From NCBI RefSeq assembly GCF_000175635.1, contig NZ_ACVP01000021.1:1-45419 (forward strand): a stretch of 45,419 nt of DNA, read 5' to 3'. A program made the position numbers and the translations under genes. Each line of letters begins with the position of its first letter. Position 1 is the first letter of the stretch. The notes below the pieces were generated by a model, which saw only the letters and a list, made by a program, of their open reading frames with translations, searched no databases and was not told the DNA's origin. This DNA is from Corynebacterium tuberculostearicum SK141 (GTDB lineage: Bacteria > Actinomycetota > Actinomycetes > Mycobacteriales > Mycobacteriaceae). This document shows positions 18,198 through 26,983 of this stretch, in pieces.

Positions 18198-18699
18198 TCA
18201 GGTGCGCAGATAAAGCCCCACCCAGACAGCGATAAATGAACACCGGAGTCTTGAGGAGCTCTATTTTTAGATACCAAGCTTTCAACCCCAGACGTCTCTA
18301 ATTCATAACCTTCAACGTTGGCACAATAAATCGAGCCAAGTTTATGAAAGTAGAGAGCCCTATTCCTTCTTCTAACGGTACGTACAACGTAGCTTGATTT
18401 AATAGACCCTTCTACCCAAAAATATGCTCGAAAGTTCTTTGGTCAGGAAAGCATGACAGACACCGTCACCTCTTCAGGGAAAAGCAACTAATCTGCAGCA
18501 CCAGAAATGATTTAGAGAACGAACAATCGCTGGTGACCAGTTGAAATGTTTAGTTCTCACGCACTTGCAGTTGGTTAAATGCGCAGGGCACACCGAAGCC
18601 CTCGACGCATAAGCGTTATGGATACCAACTCGCACCCCTCCACTGCACAGAATTGCCACTGCAAGAGTAGTTCCCTGCAGAAAATGGCGTCAGCTACTC
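18198..18699. other. AT-richer intergenic region between kdpE and the ArsR operon
   Basis: About 500 bp of lower GC with no supported gene. A small plus-strand frame beginning MTDTVTSSGK at 18453 has AGGAAAG before it but ends after about 29 codons without any recognisable feature. The left part (near 18700) must hold the kdp operon end, but no strong terminator hairpin with a T run was found. Confidence 0.5.
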
Positions 18700-19413
18700 C
18701 TAGACCCCAGGGGAGGTAATGAAGCGGTATCCCAACCCGGGTTCAGTAAGCAGATATTGGGGATCAGAGGGATCGGTTTCCAGTTTGCGGCGCAATTGCG
18801 AGGTATAGATGCGCAGGTAGTGGCTTTGCCCTTCGAAACCCGGGCCCCAAATCTCTGCGAGGAGGTCTTCTTTGCGCACCAAACCGCCGTGGGCACGCAG
18901 CAGCGTCGTAAGCACGCCCCACTCAGTAGGGGTCAGGTGAAGGGGCTTTCCTGCCTTGGTGATGGAGTGTCGAGGGACGTCGATCAGCACATCGCCCGCC
19001 CGCACCATCGTGGCTTCCCGCTGAGCAGATGGATGCTGGGGACTGCCATGCCGCAAAGCCACGCGCACGCGGGCCAAGAGCTCTTCCATAGAAAAGGGTT
19101 TGGTCACATAATCATCAGCACCGCGATCTAGGGCCGAGGCACTAAATAGGGGATCGGACCGGGCCGTAAGAATCAGAACGGGAATTGCTGACCACCCTCG
19201 AATCCCATCGAGGACCTCCCGCCCATCCATATCCGGCAGACCCATATCCAAAATCACCACGTCGGGCTGATGCTGGGAGACCACCTGCAGACCCTCCGCC
19301 CCGGTGCTGGCTGAATACACCTCATACCCACGCGCTTTAAAATTAATGCTCAAGGTGGTGAGCAAACGCGGATCATCATCCACAATGACTATCGTGGCCT
19401 TTTTATCAGTCAT
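18700..19413 (-). CDS. kdpE: Response regulator KdpE
   Basis: 237 aa OmpR/PhoB-type regulator. The receiver domain (about 5-118) has acidic residues VDDD at 11-14, the phospho-acceptor Asp56 in VILDMGLP, and Lys in the VTKPF loop. The C-terminal winged helix (about 140-232) carries TPTEWGVLTTLLRAHGG and the recognition helix region YLRIYTSQLRRKLE. It switches on kdpFABC when K+ is limiting or turgor falls. Its start overlaps the kdpD end by 8 nt. Likely targets are the two phased sites upstream of the operon (26659-26718). Confidence 0.95.
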   Translation of the reverse strand: MTDKKATIVIVDDDPRLLTTLSINFKARGYEVYSASTGAEGLQVVSQHQPDVVILDMGLPDMDGREVLDGIRGWSAIPVLILTARSDPLFSASALDRGADDYVTKPFSMEELLARVRVALRHGSPQHPSAQREATMVRAGDVLIDVPRHSITKAGKPLHLTPTEWGVLTTLLRAHGGLVRKEDLLAEIWGPGFEGQSHYLRIYTSQLRRKLETDPSDPQYLLTEPGLGYRFITSPGV

Positions 19414-22000
19414 GGCTTTTCTCCTCCCGCAGCGGGAAACTCAGGATAAAGGTCGCTCCTGGAGTGGCCTCTACGGTGATAGTACCGTCCATGGCCTCCA
19501 CAAATCCGCGTACAACGGAGAGGCCTAAACCCACCCCGTTGTCATTGCTGGTATCGCCCAAGCGCTGAAAAGCTTGGAAAAGCTCCTCCTGCTTTTCTGG
19601 TGAAATTCCCGGCCCTTCATCGCTCACACTCAGCTCCACGCGCTCATCTGTAACCTGCGCATCAACGTTGACTGGTCCGCTCGGCGCATAACGCAAAGCG
19701 TTATCGAATAGGTTCGCCAGCACGCGTTCCAGCAAAACGCTATCCGCGCAACAGGTGCGGCCACGGAGTCCAGAACCAATATGAATGCGACCAAGTTGGT
19801 CCTTGCTATGTCCAAAGGCACAGGAAGCAATAGCCCGATTGGCTACCTCGTATAACTCCACAGTATCCCGGCGTGCAGTTACCGCTCCTGCACTCAAACG
19901 CGAGTGATCCAATAGGTTGGTCACGAGCAGCGTGAGTTGATCAATGCTAGCCGCGGTTTCCGCCAGCAGTATTTCTTGATCCTTTGGACTGAATTCGATT
20001 TCGGAATTCCGCAAAGAGGACACAGCCAGCTTGGCCGTTGCTAAGGGCGTGCGCAGATCGTGGCTCACGCTCGATAGCAGTGCACGACGCAATTCATCAG
20101 CGGCAGCAATGGCATCGGCACGTGCGGCTTCAGCCGAAAGCTTGTCGCGGCGCACTATGCCGGCTAAGTAACCTGCCACAACCGCCACCAAAGCACGGTC
20201 GCGGGCGGATAACGCTGGGCCCTCCATCACAATCTGGACCGTAGTGTCCTCGCTGGAGACCAACGTTTCTACCTCACGTTTATGAGTCTTAGCGGGGATA
20301 TGCAGGTGTTTACTCTGCCGGGGCGAGGCCGCCGAAGCGTGCCAGGTAGACAGTACGTCCCCGGAGGCGTCAAGAAGCACGGCCTTATGGCAGCCGAAGG
20401 TCTCTCCTACCTTGCGAAGCACTGCGTCAATGGGAGATACGTCCGCACGGCGGTTGAGGGCTGCGCGGGAAAAGACCGTCAAGAGCTCAGCATCGCGCGT
20501 GGCAATGGCCGCATTATGGTGCTCTATTTTGGTGCGCCGCACTTGTAAACCCACGGCCAGGGCAATGGCTACCATGACCACGAGGATGACAGCGTTAGCT
20601 GGCTCAGCAATATCGAACGTGTACAGGGGCTCGGTAAAGAACCAATTGACCGCCAAGCCCGAGGCAAACGCAATAATTACCGCCGGCCACAGGCCAGCGA
20701 GCATGCTTACGAGAAGGATCAGCGCAAAGTAAAAAGCAGAACACGTGCCTGTTCCCAATGCCGAGCCGTCGATGCCTTGCAACAGTGCGGTCAAGGCGAT
20801 GAAAGCGACAGCCGCGCCCACCCAAGACACCGCCCGGCGCGGGAGGGAATGCAATGGTCGCAGCAGTGGTGAAAGAGGCGAGGGTTTATCAGACGGAAGA
20901 TTAACAATGTGACAATCGATCTTGCCTGAATCCCGCAACACGGCCTCAGCAACGGTGCCGCGCCAGTGCAGGCCTAAGCGACGCCGTGGTGAAACCCCCA
21001 GGACCAACTGGGTGGCGTTAACGCTGCGGGCAAAATTAAGCAGCGCTTCTGGCACCGAGTCACCGGTGACCTGATGCAAACGGGCACCCACGTCCTGAGC
21101 CAAGGATTGTAGTTTGGACAGTTGTTGAGCGGAACCTGCAACAGAAGATTCACCGGAAGAAAAGGAGTCCCCAAAAATTACGTGGACGACATGTAGCTCG
21201 GCTGAGGATTTGGATGCGATGCGGCGCCCGCGGCGAATGAGCAGTTCTGCGTGCGCGACGTTCTGAATGGCCACGACCACCCGCTCCCGCGCCTCCCAGG
21301 TATCGGTAATGTCCTGCTCAGAACGGTAAGATGCGAGAGCCTCATCAACCTGGTCCGCCAACCACAACAGGGCAAGCTCCCGCAGTGCAGTCAGATTGCC
21401 CACCCGAAAATAATTATTCAACGCTGGGGCAATGCGCGCTTCTTTATAGATTTGGCCATCACTCAAGCGGGTACGCAAGAGCTGCGGGGATACATCCACC
21501 AACTCGATCTCGTTCGCCGCACGCACCACCTCGTCTGGCACCGTCTCCTGCGGGGAAATACCGGTGATCTGCTTTATTACGTCATTGAGGCTTTCAAGGT
21601 GCTGGATGTTCAGGGTAGAAATCACATCGATTCCTGCGGCTAGGAGTTCCTCTACGTCTTCCCAGCGCTTAGCGTGTTCCTCACCGCGCGGATTGGAATG
21701 AGCAAATTCATCGACCAGAACGGTTTCCGGCTGGCGCGAAATGATGGCTGCAGTATCGAGTTCTCCGGTAGATAGCCCGGCGGCGTAGCGCCGCGGGATG
21801 GTCTCAAGGCCATCACACAGCGCCCGAGTGAATTCGCGCCCATGATCTTCCACGATGCCAATAACCACATCGCGGCCGGCCAGCACAAGGCCGTGCGCCT
21901 CGTTGAGCATTGCACAGGTCTTACCAGACCCAGGCGCCGCGCCGAGGTAGATCTTCAAAGCGCCACGCTTGGTGCGCGCCGGAACTTTCTTGTCGTTCAT
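19406..22000 (-). CDS. kdpD: Osmosensitive K+ sensor histidine kinase KdpD
   Basis: 864 aa. Order: KdpD N-terminal domain (about 10-220) with Walker A GAAPGSGKT at 20-28 and a Walker B-like VDEFAHSNP; a universal-stress-protein-like domain (about 240-360); four membrane spans (about 390-490); a GAF-like region; the HisKA box VSHDLRTPL; and a HATPase domain with NLFDNALRY, DEGPGIS and GVGLGLS. It phosphorylates KdpE. The N-terminal and USP regions are the sites known in relatives to sense ATP or c-di-AMP. The gene starts 12 bp after the kdpC stop. Full length and with no disrupted motif. Confidence 0.95.
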   Translation of the reverse strand: MNDKKVPARTKRGALKIYLGAAPGSGKTCAMLNEAHGLVLAGRDVVIGIVEDHGREFTRALCDGLETIPRRYAAGLSTGELDTAAIISRQPETVLVDEFAHSNPRGEEHAKRWEDVEELLAAGIDVISTLNIQHLESLNDVIKQITGISPQETVPDEVVRAANEIELVDVSPQLLRTRLSDGQIYKEARIAPALNNYFRVGNLTALRELALLWLADQVDEALASYRSEQDITDTWEARERVVVAIQNVAHAELLIRRGRRIASKSSAELHVVHVIFGDSFSSGESSVAGSAQQLSKLQSLAQDVGARLHQVTGDSVPEALLNFARSVNATQLVLGVSPRRRLGLHWRGTVAEAVLRDSGKIDCHIVNLPSDKPSPLSPLLRPLHSLPRRAVSWVGAAVAFIALTALLQGIDGSALGTGTCSAFYFALILLVSMLAGLWPAVIIAFASGLAVNWFFTEPLYTFDIAEPANAVILVVMVAIALAVGLQVRRTKIEHHNAAIATRDAELLTVFSRAALNRRADVSPIDAVLRKVGETFGCHKAVLLDASGDVLSTWHASAASPRQSKHLHIPAKTHKREVETLVSSEDTTVQIVMEGPALSARDRALVAVVAGYLAGIVRRDKLSAEAARADAIAAADELRRALLSSVSHDLRTPLATAKLAVSSLRNSEIEFSPKDQEILLAETAASIDQLTLLVTNLLDHSRLSAGAVTARRDTVELYEVANRAIASCAFGHSKDQLGRIHIGSGLRGRTCCADSVLLERVLANLFDNALRYAPSGPVNVDAQVTDERVELSVSDEGPGISPEKQEELFQAFQRLGDTSNDNGVGLGLSVVRGFVEAMDGTITVEATPGATFILSFPLREEKSHD

Positions 22001-22012
22001 ATGGCACTCATC

Positions 22013-22564
22013 TTATGAGCAGGACGGTGGAATGGGCAGTGCTCGGTTGAGAGTAGTGACGTTGACTGCGTCTTCGCCCAGGAACCCGAGGCTGGCATGC
22101 TCTGTATTGTCCTCGATGAGGCGTCGCACTTCTTCGGTGCTTATCCCCTGCTCTCGAGCGACACGTGGAGCCTGTAGTTCAGCGTACGCAGGGCTAATGC
22201 CAGAGTCGACACCAGAGCCGGAACCGGTTACCGCATCGGTAGGAACATCTTCTGGGGCGGCGCCTTCGCGCTTGGCGATGTCCCCGCGCCGCTCCTGCAC
22301 GGCTTTTTCTAGCTCGGAGCTGCTAGCGCCGTAATTGCTCATGCCTTCGGAACGGGGAAAGAAGTACGGGCCTTCAGTCTGGCCATCTTGGAGCTGGGTC
22401 GAGCCAGCTAGGCACTCACCTTGGTAAATGAGGTTGCCCTCGGCCGAGTCCGGCTTGATGCGGGAGATTCCCCACACGGCAGCGGGATAGATCATTCCTA
22501 GTGCGACAACGCACAATAGTACGGCTACGAATCCAGCGGCGAGGTTACGAAAATAGACACGCAT
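22013..22564 (-). CDS. kdpC: K+-transporting ATPase subunit C
   Basis: 183 aa, the usual KdpC size. One N-terminal membrane helix (about residues 8-30) is followed by an extracytoplasmic domain with YPAAVWGISR, QGSxx-like FFPRSEGMSNYGASSS and the C-terminal VNVTTLNRAL typical of the family. It joins the KdpFAB complex and raises ATP affinity. It lies 17 bp after the kdpB stop. The C-terminus ends in a Pro/Cys tail (PPSCS) that is unusual. Confidence 0.95.
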   Translation of the reverse strand: MRVYFRNLAAGFVAVLLCVVALGMIYPAAVWGISRIKPDSAEGNLIYQGECLAGSTQLQDGQTEGPYFFPRSEGMSNYGASSSELEKAVQERRGDIAKREGAAPEDVPTDAVTGSGSGVDSGISPAYAELQAPRVAREQGISTEEVRRLIEDNTEHASLGFLGEDAVNVTTLNRALPIPPSCS

Positions 22565-22581
22565 TTTTGGTCCTTCTTTTT

Positions 22582-24645
22582 CTATATACCTGGAAGCAGG
22601 TTGACTACCTGGTCAATCAGCCAGATGCCTAGGAATGGGGTGATAACGCCGCCCAGGCCCCAGATGCCCAGGTTACGGCGGAGCAGGGACGAAGCAGAGG
22701 CCGGCTTATAGGCCACGCCCTTGAGCGCCAATGGGATAAGAGCAACGATGATGAGCGCGTTGAATACGACTGCAGACACAATGGCGGATTGCGGCGAGTG
22801 CAGGTGCATCACGTTGAGGCGCTCAAGGTGCGGAAGCTGGGTAGAAAACAGGGCCGGCAAGATGGCGAAGTACTTCGCTAAGTCATTGGCCAAAGAGAAA
22901 GTGGTAAGCGCCCCACGGGTGATGAGCAACTGCTTGCCAATGCGCACGACATCGATAAGCTTGGTCGGATCAGAATCCAAGTCCACCATATTGGCGGCTT
23001 CCTTCGCTGCAGAGGTACCAGTATTCATGGCCACACCCACGTCCGCCTGCGCCAGCGCCGGCGCATCATTAGTACCGTCACCGGTCATAGCAACCATGCG
23101 GCCATGCGCCTGTTCCTCGCGGATCCTGGCCAGCTTATCTTCCGGGGTGGCCTCCGCGATGTAATCATCGACGCCTGCCTCTTTCGCAATGGCCGCTGCC
23201 GTCAATGGGTTATCGCCGGTCACCATGATGGTTTTGATGCCCATCTGGCGCAATTCGGCGAAGCGCTCCGCCATGCCCGGCTTGACGACGTCACTGAGCT
23301 GCACCACCGCAATAACCCTGCGGGTGCCATCGGATTCTTCCACAGCAACGGGCAGCGGGGTTCCACCACCTTCTGCAATCTGGGTCACGGACTCTTCAAT
23401 TTCTTGTGGCCAGTCGCCACCCGCCTCGGTTACCCACTGGCGCACAGCATCACCGGCACCTTTGCGCAGCTTTCGGCCTCTGAGGTCAAGCCCGGACATG
23501 CGGGTAGAAGCGCTAAATGGAATGACCTCGGCGGTCTTTTCTTCCTCTCCTGCTGCGGTAGAAAGGTGGTAGTTTTCGGTCAACCACGACACAATGGAGC
23601 GGCCTTCCGGGGTCTCATCGGCAACCGAAGCAACGCGGGCTATCTCCGCAGCTTCCTGCTCATCGACACCGCGCGCAACGATAAGCCCGGTGGCCTGCCG
23701 GTTGCCATAGGTGATGGTGCCGGTTTTATCCATGAGTAGGGTCGCTACGTCGCCCGCCGCCTCTACCGCGCGTCCGGACGTAGCCAGAACATTGTGGTGT
23801 ACTAGCCGGTTCATTCCCGCGATTCCCACCGCGGATAGCAGGGCAGCGATGGTGGTTGGGATGAGGCAGACCAACAGGGCCACCAGCGAGAGCGGGGAGA
23901 GCTCCGCGCCGGTAAACAACCCCATTGGGGCCAGTGCGGTAACCGCAATGAGGAAGAGGATAGTCAGGGTAGACAGGAGGATGCTCAGCGCTATCTCATT
24001 CGGGGTCTTGCGTCGCTCCGCCCCCTCCACCAAGGCAATCATCGTATCGACGAAGGTTGCTCCCGGCTCCGAGGTGATCTGTACCAAGATGGAATCAGAC
24101 AGGACCACGGTTCCGCCGGTTACAGCACAGCGATCGCCACCGGCCTCGCGAACCACGGGAGCAGACTCGCCGGTAATGGCAGATTCATCGACGGTTGCCG
24201 CGCCTTCAATGACGTCGCCGTCACCCGGGATAGTTTCTCCGGCCTCCACGCGCACGATGGCGCCCTTGGTGAGCTCAGAAGCGGCAATGACCTCGATGCC
24301 GCCATCGGTGACTAGGTTCGCGGTGGCGTCATCGCGCACGGCGCGCAAGCTATCCGCTTGGGCTTTACCGCGGCCTTCGGCATATGCCTCAGCAAACGCG
24401 GCGAACGCAATGGTAAACCACAACCATACGGTTACCACCCAGCCATAAACGCTGGGGCTAAAGATGGACCACAGGGTAGTCAGCGCGGCGCCTACCCACA
24501 CCACGAACATGACGGGGTTGCGGGCTTGGGCGAGTGGGGACATCTTGTGCGGCAACGACTTTAACGCTGCCGCAGCCAACCCACTGTTTTTGGTGGCAGG
24601 GCGCTGAGGAGTGCGTTGCTCAGTGGTCATAGTTGGTGTTGTCAT
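22582..24645 (-). CDS. kdpB: K+-transporting ATPase catalytic subunit B
   Basis: 687 aa P-type ATPase (E. coli 682 aa). Catalytic Asp306 lies in DKTGT (306-310). TGES at 158-161 holds Ser161, equivalent to the serine whose phosphorylation inhibits the E. coli pump. The nucleotide and hinge motifs are [20 protein letters not shown]. The frame is open upstream to 24876, but ATG 24645 overlaps the kdpA stop in an ATGA arrangement and gives the family start, so it is chosen. It hydrolyses ATP to drive K+ uptake through KdpA. Confidence 0.96.
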   Translation of the reverse strand: MTTPTMTTEQRTPQRPATKNSGLAAAALKSLPHKMSPLAQARNPVMFVVWVGAALTTLWSIFSPSVYGWVVTVWLWFTIAFAAFAEAYAEGRGKAQADSLRAVRDDATANLVTDGGIEVIAASELTKGAIVRVEAGETIPGDGDVIEGAATVDESAITGESAPVVREAGGDRCAVTGGTVVLSDSILVQITSEPGATFVDTMIALVEGAERRKTPNEIALSILLSTLTILFLIAVTALAPMGLFTGAELSPLSLVALLVCLIPTTIAALLSAVGIAGMNRLVHHNVLATSGRAVEAAGDVATLLMDKTGTITYGNRQATGLIVARGVDEQEAAEIARVASVADETPEGRSIVSWLTENYHLSTAAGEEEKTAEVIPFSASTRMSGLDLRGRKLRKGAGDAVRQWVTEAGGDWPQEIEESVTQIAEGGGTPLPVAVEESDGTRRVIAVVQLSDVVKPGMAERFAELRQMGIKTIMVTGDNPLTAAAIAKEAGVDDYIAEATPEDKLARIREEQAHGRMVAMTGDGTNDAPALAQADVGVAMNTGTSAAKEAANMVDLDSDPTKLIDVVRIGKQLLITRGALTTFSLANDLAKYFAILPALFSTQLPHLERLNVMHLHSPQSAIVSAVVFNALIIVALIPLALKGVAYKPASASSLLRRNLGIWGLGGVITPFLGIWLIDQVVNLLPGI

Positions 24646-26357
24646 GAGAGTGCCTCCGAAATGGGACCCAAGGTAAGAACGGGGAAGAAGGTAAGGGCGG
24701 CGACCAACACAATGACGCCGATGGTAAGCAGCGCGAAGGTCACGCCGGACGTCGGCAAGCTGCCGGCGGTAGTGGCCTGCCGGCGTTGACCGGCTAGGCT
24801 GCCCGCCAAGTACAGGGTGAAAACGATGGGTAGAAAGCGGCCCAACAGCATGGCGATACCGAGGGTGACTTGCCACCAGGGCTCGGTTACCGTCAGGCCC
24901 GCGAAGGCCGAGCCGTTATTATTCGACGCCGAGGTAAAGGCATAGAGCACCTCGGAGAGACCATGCGCGTTATCCGGGGTTCCCGGCGCGCCGAAGTTGG
25001 TCGCGGAAAGCTCCACCAGCTTGCGCTGAGCCACCGATGCCCCCACGCCTACCAGGACGAGGACCGGCATGGTGAGGATGTACAGGCTCACCGCGGAGAT
25101 TTCCTTGCGGCCGACCTTATTGCCCATGAACTCCGGTGTGCGCCCAACGAGCAGGCCGCCGATAAAGACGGCGAGGATTGCCACCATCAGCAGACCGTAG
25201 AGGCCAGTGCCCACGCCGCCCGGTGCAATTTCGCCCAGGAGCATATTGAGGATCAACAAGCCGCCACCCAATGGTGAATAGCTATCGTGCATCGAATCGA
25301 CCGCACCGGTAGAAGTGCCCGTGGTAGACACCGCAAAGAGTGCGGAAGCGTCAATACCTAGGCGCTGTTCGATGCCCTCCAAGTTGCCGCCCGCGGCTTG
25401 GGCTGCCGCACCGGTGGTAGTGTGCTGCGCCCATACCACCAAAGCAACCATTACGGTCCAAATGCCGCCGATGACGCCAAGCAGGGTCCATGCATGCTTT
25501 TGGGATTTCAGCATTACTCCGTAGGCACGGATAAAGCAGAAAGAGATAACCAGCAAAGAAAAGATTTCTACCAGGTTGGTAAAACCAGTGGGGTTCTCAA
25601 AAGGGTGCGCCGAGTTGGCACCGAAGATGCCACCACCATTGGTTCCCAGCAATTTAATTGCTTCCTGGCTAGCCACCGGAGCGCGCGGAATATCCACGCC
25701 CGCGGAGCTCACCAGGTTGGACCCGAAGGTTTGCATGGTTCCGCCCAAGATGAGGACGAAGGAAATCAATAGTGAAAGCGGCAAAAGAATGCGCACCAAA
25801 CCGCGGGTGAGGTCAACCCAGAAATTTCCGATGAGGTGCTGTCCGCTCTCAGAGCCCAGCTTGTCACGGCTATATCCCAAGTGACCGATACCGCGAATGA
25901 GCGCAACCGCCACACACATGCCAACAGCCGCGGAGGCGAAGTTCTGGACGGTCAGGCCAAGCATCTGCGCACCATTGCTCAGGGTTTCTTCGCCCGAATA
26001 GGACTGCCAGTTGGTATTGGACACGAATGACGCCGCCGTATTGAACGCCATCCACGGTTCCACCGCTGCGGAGCGGGAATTGCCAAAGCTAGGCAAAACG
26101 GTTTGTAGGCGCTGCACCGCGTAAAGAACGAGTACGGATGCCAAGCTGAAACCAAGCAATGCACGGCTGTAATTCTTGCTGTTATGCCCGCGGTTGGGGT
26201 CAACGCGCAGGACCTTATACACCGCACGCTCTATCGCCCAGTCCTTGTCAGAGGTGTAGCTGCGTGCGATCCAGTTGCCCAAAGGAACATATGCCGCCGC
26301 GAGCAAGACGACGAGGGCGAGGAACTGCGGTAACACCGCCCCAATGCCGGCGATCAT
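24642..26357 (-). CDS. kdpA: K+-transporting ATPase subunit A (K+ channel-like)
   Basis: 571 aa with about ten membrane helices. The four pore-loop regions of the superfamily of K+ transporters are visible: [30 protein letters not shown], a GALVVW-following TTTG segment, and [11 protein letters not shown]. These bind K+ with micromolar affinity. The ATG at 26357 overlaps the kdpF stop by 4 nt, and its stop overlaps the kdpB start by 4 nt, so F-A-B are tightly coupled. Confidence 0.96.
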   Translation of the reverse strand: MIAGIGAVLPQFLALVVLLAAAYVPLGNWIARSYTSDKDWAIERAVYKVLRVDPNRGHNSKNYSRALLGFSLASVLVLYAVQRLQTVLPSFGNSRSAAVEPWMAFNTAASFVSNTNWQSYSGEETLSNGAQMLGLTVQNFASAAVGMCVAVALIRGIGHLGYSRDKLGSESGQHLIGNFWVDLTRGLVRILLPLSLLISFVLILGGTMQTFGSNLVSSAGVDIPRAPVASQEAIKLLGTNGGGIFGANSAHPFENPTGFTNLVEIFSLLVISFCFIRAYGVMLKSQKHAWTLLGVIGGIWTVMVALVVWAQHTTTGAAAQAAGGNLEGIEQRLGIDASALFAVSTTGTSTGAVDSMHDSYSPLGGGLLILNMLLGEIAPGGVGTGLYGLLMVAILAVFIGGLLVGRTPEFMGNKVGRKEISAVSLYILTMPVLVLVGVGASVAQRKLVELSATNFGAPGTPDNAHGLSEVLYAFTSASNNNGSAFAGLTVTEPWWQVTLGIAMLLGRFLPIVFTLYLAGSLAGQRRQATTAGSLPTSGVTFALLTIGVIVLVAALTFFPVLTLGPISEALS

Positions 26358-26449
26358 GCGAAACGCTCCGGATCAACTAAGGAAATGATGAGGTAGGTCA
26401 CCAACGCCACAACAATGACGAGGCCAATGACCGCTGTAATGGTGTTCAT
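26354..26449 (-). CDS. kdpF: K+-transporting ATPase subunit F
   Basis: 31 aa peptide starting MNTITAVIGLVIVVALVTYL and ending DPERFA, a single membrane helix. This matches KdpF, which stabilises the KdpABC complex in the membrane. Its TGA overlaps the kdpA ATG (ATGA). It begins two bases after the stop of another tiny frame at 26452-26538. Confidence 0.93.
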   Translation of the reverse strand: MNTITAVIGLVIVVALVTYLIISLVDPERFA

Positions 26450-26451
26450 GG

Positions 26452-26538
26452 TTATGCGTCACCGTCCAGAAGCTCGTTGAGGACGGAGGGACAGCCAACC
26501 GTCAGGATGGCTATCAGGATTGCCACGATGTCTAACAT
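26452..26538 (-). CDS. Putative 28-aa single-span membrane peptide leading the kdp operon
   Basis: A frame of 28 codons beginning MLDIVAILIAILTVG, followed by CPSVLNELLDGDA: one membrane helix with an acidic tail. GGGGG lies eight bases before the ATG, and the stop is two bases from the kdpF start, the spacing of coupled operon genes. It does not look like KdpF, which follows it. Either a real small subunit or regulator, or a leader peptide that couples translation into kdpF. No family recognised. Confidence 0.6.
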   Translation of the reverse strand: MLDIVAILIAILTVGCPSVLNELLDGDA

Positions 26539-26658
26539 GTGGGAAACCCCCTTGTGCGAGTGAAACTTTCCTGTGCCTGACAGATATGCCTGCCAGGTGC
26601 CGGTACCAAGGCAGCACCTGCTACGCACAAACGTTAGGACCACACCCCGCTGCCCTAG

Positions 26659-26685
26659 GCAATCTTTGCGCTATCTTTACGCCTC
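26659..26685. promoter_or_regulatory. Candidate KdpE site 2 (promoter-proximal)
   Basis: On the plus strand, GCAATCTTTGCG then CTATCTTTACGCCTC. It matches site 1 in 18 of 27 positions, notably GCAAT at the left and CTTTAC at the right. Start-to-start distance is 33 bp, about three helical turns. Confidence 0.6.
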
Positions 26686-26691
26686 TCGCTC

Positions 26692-26718
26692 GCAATTTTT
26701 ATATCTTCTTTACACCCC
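26692..26718. promoter_or_regulatory. Candidate KdpE site 1, close match to the E. coli kdp site
   Basis: On the plus strand the site reads GCAATTTTTATATC then TTCTTTACACCCC. It resembles the remembered E. coli kdpFABC KdpE site in its ATTTTTATA and TTTACACCCC blocks and in their spacing. It lies about 155-180 bp upstream of the first ORF. Confidence 0.7.
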
Positions 26719-26766
26719 TTTTGCGCCACCTTTTCTTCAGGCCAAGAACCGCCCTTTATCCACAAC

Positions 26767-26799
26767 GAAGGCCCGCCGACAGCACATCGGCGGGCCTTC
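26767..26799. terminator. Perfect 13-bp GC-rich hairpin between kdp and lipase
   Basis: GAAGGCCCGCCGA and TCGGCGGGCCTTC are exact inverted arms around a 7-base loop. Neither flanking gene ends here (they are divergent), so the hairpin must serve another transcript. The T run is weak on both strands. Confidence 0.75.
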
Positions 26800-26875
26800 T
26801 CCCCATGACTAATCTCTCGGTACCCAAGGAGGGAGTGGAGCGCACCCTCCTGCAAGCACCGCCCGTGATTAGGCA
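26767..26875 (-). ncRNA. Candidate small RNA, about 110 nt, with iron-box promoter
   Basis: On the minus strand a promoter (26882-26910) would start a transcript near 26875 that ends at the hairpin 26767-26799. The body can fold: CTAATC (26872-26867) pairs with GATTAG (26814-26809), enclosing a GGAGGG/CCCTCC hairpin (26850-26845 with 26833-26828). No convincing ORF of more than 16 codons lies inside. A DtxR-like box covers the -10 and the start point. No Rfam class was recognised; an attenuated long kdp leader is the main alternative. Confidence 0.5.
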
Positions 26876-26887
26876 AGCCTAAGTTTA
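26869..26887. promoter_or_regulatory. Candidate DtxR box
   Basis: TTAGGCAAGCCTAAGTTTA matches 15 of 19 positions of the DtxR consensus. It overlaps the -10 box of the minus-strand promoter, the position of a repressor site, and is about 100 bp upstream of the lipase gene on the other strand. Confidence 0.6.
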
Positions 26888-26910
26888 TAAACCTTTCGTA
26901 GGATGGTCAA
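26882..26910 (-). promoter_or_regulatory. Sigma-A-type promoter of the candidate small RNA
   Basis: TTGACC (26910-26905) and TAAACT (26887-26882) are separated by exactly 17 bp on the minus strand, one of the best-looking promoters in the window. Confidence 0.6.
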
Positions 26911-26969
26911 GGGTTTGCCCATAAATTTCTTAACTCCTGACAAAAACACAGTTAACCTGCAATAACGAG

Positions 26970-26975
26970 TACAAT
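26970..26975 (+). promoter_or_regulatory. -10 box of a likely leaderless lipase promoter
   Basis: TACAAT ends eight bases before the ATG at 26984, and no ribosome-binding site is present, consistent with a leaderless transcript. Confidence 0.55.
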
Positions 26976-26983
26976 CCGGAACC

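Noticed and set aside
18453..18542. Small ORF starting MTDTVTSSGK with a ribosome-binding site
   Set aside because: Only about 29 codons in low-GC intergenic DNA, with no conserved feature; chance is likely.
26756..26764. Perfect DnaA box (TTATCCACA) beside the kdp hairpin
   Set aside because: A single 9-mer can occur by chance in 45 kb; no second box or AT-rich tract lies nearby.
26539..26980. c-di-AMP (ydaO-type) riboswitch in the kdp leader
   Set aside because: kdp operons can carry one, and a structured region with a hairpin is present, but I could not match the conserved core motifs, and a separate promoter explains the hairpin better.
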